From NCBI GenBank assembly GCA_012515885.1, contig JAAYXN010000096.1, forward strand, positions 1 to 7,958: a DNA stretch of 7,958 nucleotides, given 5' to 3'. Positions 5,920 through 7,958 of this stretch are shown here, one piece after another. The translations under genes were made by a program, and so were the position numbers. The DNA is from Rhodococcus sp. (in: high G+C Gram-positive bacteria) (GTDB lineage Bacteria > Actinomycetota > Actinomycetes > Mycobacteriales > Mycobacteriaceae). Every line of letters starts with the position of its first letter. The first letter of the stretch is position 1. Below the pieces are notes generated by a model, which searched no databases, had not been told where the DNA came from, and saw nothing but the letters and a program-made list of their open reading frames with translations.

Positions 5920-7136
5920 GAATCCAGAGTTTGGGCATCCAGAGTTTGGGCGTCGGGGGTTCGGGCGTCCTGAGTTGGGGCATCTTGAGTTGGATTGCCC
6001 GCGGTGATGTCGCCCGGCATTGCCCGGTCGACATCACCGCAGGGCATCGTCGTGTCGTCACCGCTAGGCGGATCGGTTCTGCGGGAGCCGACGGCTGATT
6101 CGGTAACCTGACGGATAGGCCCTGTTGCGAGACGCCACGTCAGTGTTGTCACTGGTAGCGAGCTGTCTTCGCTTTCCGCGGCGGCTTGTGCTGCGAGCCA
6201 GTCCCGCATTTGTTCGATGCGTGTTGCACGTGCTGGCCAGAACTCTTGGATGGTGGCGTTGAACTCGGCGCCGAGCACGACGGCCGCGCCGAGGAAGAAC
6301 GTGAAGAGTAGGAACGCGATGGGCGTGGCCAGTGCGCCGTAGGTGTATCCGGTAGCGGTGACCCAGGACAGGTACCAGCGCAGGCCGGTACTTGCGGCGA
6401 GAAACGCAGCTCCCGCGACGAGTGCGCCGCCAAGCAGCCGGTGCCAGGGCAGTGACTTCGGTAGCGCCACTTTGTAGAGCGTCGTCAGCCCGACGAGGAG
6501 CAGCAAACCGACGGCGGGGTAGTAGAACGTGTCGACGAGGCTGCTGCCTACTTCTCGCCAGTCTTCGGGCAGTGCTCGTCCGAGCAGCGTCGGTCCCAGG
6601 GCAACGAGCGGCAGGGTGAAGACCGCCATGATGAGGAAAATCACATAGAGCAGTAGCGAAAAAATGCGTTGCCAGACGGGGTGGCGGGCGTCTTGCTGAT
6701 CGTGTGCTTCGACGATGGAGTCGACGAATGTGGAGATCGCGGAGGACCCGGCCCATAGGGATAGCAGGAAGCTCAGCGACACGATTTCTAGACGCCCCCG
6801 GGCAAGCATGTCGCTGACGGTGGGCTCGATCAGTTGGTCGACGACGCTCTCGCTGAATATCGATCCAGAGAACGTGATGATCTTTTGTTTGATGATGCTG
6901 ACGGTGTCTGGACCAAACCATCCGCCCACGTAGCCGAGCATTCCGAGCAGGCCCAGCAGCAGCGGCGGCAGGGACAGGGTTTGCCAGAAGGCGGCGGTCG
7001 CTGCCTTACCGAAGATCGAGTCGTTCCAGGACTTGACCGCGGTGCGGGAGATGACTTGCCAGGTCCGACGCAGAGGGTGCCAACCAGTCCCGGAAACGGC
7101 TCGGTTTCCGGCGTCAGACGCTGACGATTCACTCAT
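5892..7136 (-). CDS. YihY/BrkB family (UPF0761) inner membrane protein with extended repeat tail
   Basis: 414 residues from the ATG at 7136. The family core (about 25-325) has an N-terminal segment KSWNDSIFGKAATAAFWQTLSL leading into helix 1 (written as KSWNDSIFG, 35-43, and KAATAAFWQTLSL, 44-56) and six predicted membrane helices (about 46-70, 117-139, 158-182, 206-228, 234-256, 268-292). Family-typical motifs are visible: LSLWAGSSAISTFVDSI (125-141), and the last-helix region GAEFNATI (289-296). The family was once called RNase BN, but that activity belongs to another protein; its role is unknown. It corresponds by position to Rv2707. Residues after about 325 form a polar, low-complexity tail with five pentapeptide repeats (383-407), making it roughly 90 residues longer than I recall for Rv2707. 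The start is supported by family alignment; only a weak TGGA precedes it. It overlaps DUF3039 tail to tail by 28 bases. Confidence 0.85.
   Translation of the reverse strand: MSESSASDAGNRAVSGTGWHPLRRTWQVISRTAVKSWNDSIFGKAATAAFWQTLSLPPLLLGLLGMLGYVGGWFGPDTVSIIKQKIITFSGSIFSESVVDQLIEPTVSDMLARGRLEIVSLSFLLSLWAGSSAISTFVDSIVEAHDQQDARHPVWQRIFSLLLYVIFLIMAVFTLPLVALGPTLLGRALPEDWREVGSSLVDTFYYPAVGLLLLVGLTTLYKVALPKSLPWHRLLGGALVAGAAFLAASTGLRWYLSWVTATGYTYGALATPIAFLLFTFFLGAAVVLGAEFNATIQEFWPARATRIEQMRDWLAAQAAAESEDSSLPVTTLTWRLATGPIRQVTESAVGSRRTDPPSGDDTTMPCGDVDRAMPGDITAGNPTQDAPTQDARTPDAQTLDAQTLDSQSPLRRPS
5921..5995 (-). repeat. Five 15-bp tandem repeats in the 3' end of the YihY-family gene
   Basis: Five consecutive 15-base units start at 5921, 5936, 5951, 5966 and 5981; the first two, AATCCAGAGTTTGGG and CATCCAGAGTTTGGG, differ at one base. 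Being a multiple of three, they encode the pentapeptides TQDAP, TQDAR, TPDAQ, TLDAQ and TLDSQ. They begin two bases after the DUF3039 stop codon. Replication slippage is the likely origin. Confidence 0.9.
6001..6040. terminator. Strong hairpin inside the YihY 3' tail, likely terminator for DUF3039
   Basis: GCGGTGATGTCG (6001-6012) and CGACATCACCGC (6029-6040) are perfect 12-bp inverted copies. After one mismatch, a further CCGG/CCGG pairing closes a six-base loop, giving 16 of 17 paired positions. It lies 81 nt downstream of the DUF3039 stop on the plus strand, but inside the coding region of the convergent membrane protein. No U tract follows. Termination of DUF3039 transcripts is the simplest role. 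Confidence 0.6.
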
Positions 7137-7246
7137 GATGTATTCCAGGATCGCGCACAAATCGCCCGGATGCCTACTGTCGCGGCGTTCGTGTCGGATT
7201 CTCGCGTTAGGCTTCCAAGGTTGTTGAGCGGCCGCCACGGAGGTTT
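7137..7246. promoter_or_regulatory. Divergent intergenic region between YihY-family gene and leader ORF/helicase
   Basis: This stretch must hold the promoters of the minus-strand membrane protein gene and the plus-strand leader ORF/helicase unit. I see no convincing -35/-10 pair on either strand. A GCGGCCGC palindrome at 7228-7235 and GGAGG at 7239-7243, three bases before the GTG of the candidate leader ORF, are the only notable signals. Confidence 0.4.
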
Positions 7247-7342
7247 GTGAGCGTCGCGGTCAGTGCGGAGTGCGAGGTTGAGGAGTGCGAGGTTAGCGTG
7301 CCTGTCATTTACGGGACTGTGAAGGGGAGTGCTGCCCGGTGA
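7247..7342 (+). CDS. Candidate 31-codon leader ORF overlapping the helicase start
   Basis: GTG at 7247 opens a 31-codon frame that ends with TGA at 7340-7342. That stop overlaps the helicase GTG (7339-7341) as GTGA, the usual arrangement for translational coupling. GGAGG lies upstream but only three bases away. An internal GTG at 7298 has a better-spaced GAGG (7289-7292) and would give the 14-residue MPVIYGTVKGSAAR. About three quarters of third positions are G or C, compatible with coding. The N-terminal half is acidic, with two ECEV units from a 15-bp duplication. I know no family for it. It may be a leader peptide, or merely untranslated sequence. Confidence 0.4.
   Translation: MSVAVSAECEVEECEVSVPVIYGTVKGSAAR
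7267..7294 (+). repeat. 13-bp direct repeat upstream of the helicase
   Basis: GGAGTGCGAGGTT occurs at 7267-7279 and again at 7282-7294, a 15-bp period. It falls within the candidate leader ORF, where it doubles an ECEV peptide, but it could equally be a tandem binding site upstream of the helicase gene. Confidence 0.8.
7322..7329 (+). promoter_or_regulatory. Helicase ribosome binding site
   Basis: AAGGGGAG ends nine bases before the GTG at 7339. It supports that GTG as the helicase start and lies inside the overlapping leader ORF, so ribosomes translating the leader would cross it. Confidence 0.75.
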
Positions 7343-7958
7343 GTTCGGAAACCTTGTCGTCTCAGCCTGCGTCAGAGTCCGTGTCCGCCGCGCCTGCGGC
7401 CACTCTGCGTGCGTGGCAGAGGCGGGCTCTCACCAAGTATTTGACCAGCAAGCCACGTGACTTTCTGGCGGTCGCGACGCCGGGTGCCGGTAAGACGACG
7501 TTTGCGCTTCGGGTGGCAGCCGAGTTGCTTACCGATCGCACGGTCGATCAGATCACTGTTGTTGCGCCCACCGAGCACCTCAAGCACCAGTGGGCGGAGT
7601 CCGCGGCCCGCGTCGGTATTGCGCTCGATTCGCGGTTCCCGAACTCGACGGGACAGACATCGAGTGACTATCAAGGCGTTGTCGTCACGTATGCCCAGAT
7701 TGCGTCGCACCCGTTTAAGCACCGGGTGCGTACCGAAGCCCGCCGCACCCTGGTCATCCTCGACGAGATCCACCACGGTGGTGACGCGAAAAGTTGGGGT
7801 GAAGGTATTCGGGAAGCGTTCGAGGGCGCTACGCGGCGCCTAGCGCTCACCGGAACCCCGTTCCGTAGCGACGACAGCGCGATCCCGTTTGTCACCTACG
7901 AGCCGGACAACGAGGGGCTCATGCGGTCCAAAGCGGACCACGCCTACGGCTACTCGGA
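7339..7958 (+). CDS. Superfamily 2 DEAD/DEAH-box helicase, 3' partial
   Basis: The first 206 codons of a nucleic-acid-dependent ATPase; the frame is open at the window end. From the GTG start: a disordered Ser/Ala-rich leader (1-20); LRAWQRRAL (23-31) with the Q-motif-like Gln27; Walker A ATPGAGKTT (46-54); motif Ia VVAPTEHLKHQW (74-85); motif Ib-like VVVTYAQ (114-120); motif II DEIHH (142-146); and motif III TGTPFRSD (171-178). DEIH in place of DEAD and TGTPFRSD resemble the Rad3/UvrB-like and type III restriction (ResIII) branch more than RNA DEAD-box proteins. A similar helicase lies near DUF3039 in corynebacteria, as I recall. Duplex DNA or RNA unwinding is likely, but the specific role is unknown. 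Start chosen from AAGGGGAG nine bases upstream and the overlapping TGA of the leader ORF. Confidence 0.9.
   Translation, partial: MSSETLSSQPASESVSAAPAATLRAWQRRALTKYLTSKPRDFLAVATPGAGKTTFALRVAAELLTDRTVDQITVVAPTEHLKHQWAESAARVGIALDSRFPNSTGQTSSDYQGVVVTYAQIASHPFKHRVRTEARRTLVILDEIHHGGDAKSWGEGIREAFEGATRRLALTGTPFRSDDSAIPFVTYEPDNEGLMRSKADHAYGYS

Noticed and set aside
5921..5995. CRISPR-like repeat array
   Set aside because: Units are only 15 bp, contiguous without spacers, and in frame with a coding sequence.
6064..6921. 285-codon minus-strand frame inside the YihY-family gene
   Set aside because: Arg-rich out-of-frame shadow; the membrane-protein frame has six helices and family motifs.
7228..7235. 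GCGGCCGC palindrome as an operator
   Set aside because: Eight-base GC-only palindromes are expected by chance in high-GC DNA.

Overview
The window comes from a high-GC actinobacterium, most likely of the order Mycobacteriales (the Mycobacterium, Rhodococcus, Gordonia and Corynebacterium relatives). The grounds are high-GC codon use, frequent GTG starts, a sigma factor nearly identical in layout to mycobacterial SigB, and a gene order (YihY-type membrane protein, DUF3039, DUF3099, sigB) that I recognise from memory as the Rv2707-Rv2708c-Rv2709-sigB block of M. tuberculosis with the same relative orientations. The genus cannot be fixed from the sequence alone.

Layout: (1) positions 1-2386, plus strand: a 5'-truncated multidomain protein (GNAT acetyltransferase, CoA-binding, succinyl-CoA-ligase-like and ATP-grasp parts) of the Pat / NDP-forming acyl-CoA synthetase family. 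(2) 2387-2528: two adjacent hairpins between convergent genes. (3) 2529-3494, minus: sigB, preceded at 3495-3669 by a stress-type promoter (GGGAAC-N19-GTTG) and three TTCTCAG direct repeats at 11-12 bp spacing. (4) 3670-5184, minus: a 504-residue SAM-dependent methyltransferase. (5) 5208-5567, minus: a small two-helix membrane protein (DUF3099), 23 nt upstream of the methyltransferase. (6) 5568-5682: a G-rich divergent promoter region. (7) 5683-5919, plus: a 78-residue DUF3039 protein with a CxxC zinc-type motif. (8) 5892-7136, minus: a six-helix YihY/BrkB-family membrane protein whose unusual C-terminal tail contains five 15-bp repeats and a strong hairpin, and whose 3' end overlaps the DUF3039 gene. 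(9) 7137-7338: a divergent region with a candidate 31-codon leader ORF whose stop overlaps the start of (10), a superfamily 2 DEAD/DEAH-type helicase from 7339, cut by the window end.

How they may work together: the sigB upstream region has the marks of envelope and oxidative stress control (an ECF-type promoter plus MprA-box-like repeats). Two neighbours are membrane proteins of unknown role, conserved next to sigB in related species. DUF3099 and the methyltransferase look like one transcription unit, possibly continuing into sigB. No mobile element, tRNA, rRNA or CRISPR array is visible. The most notable points are the sigB control region, the apparent readthrough-type extension of the YihY tail, the coupled small ORF before the helicase, and the absence of the usual dtxR/ideR gene after sigB.
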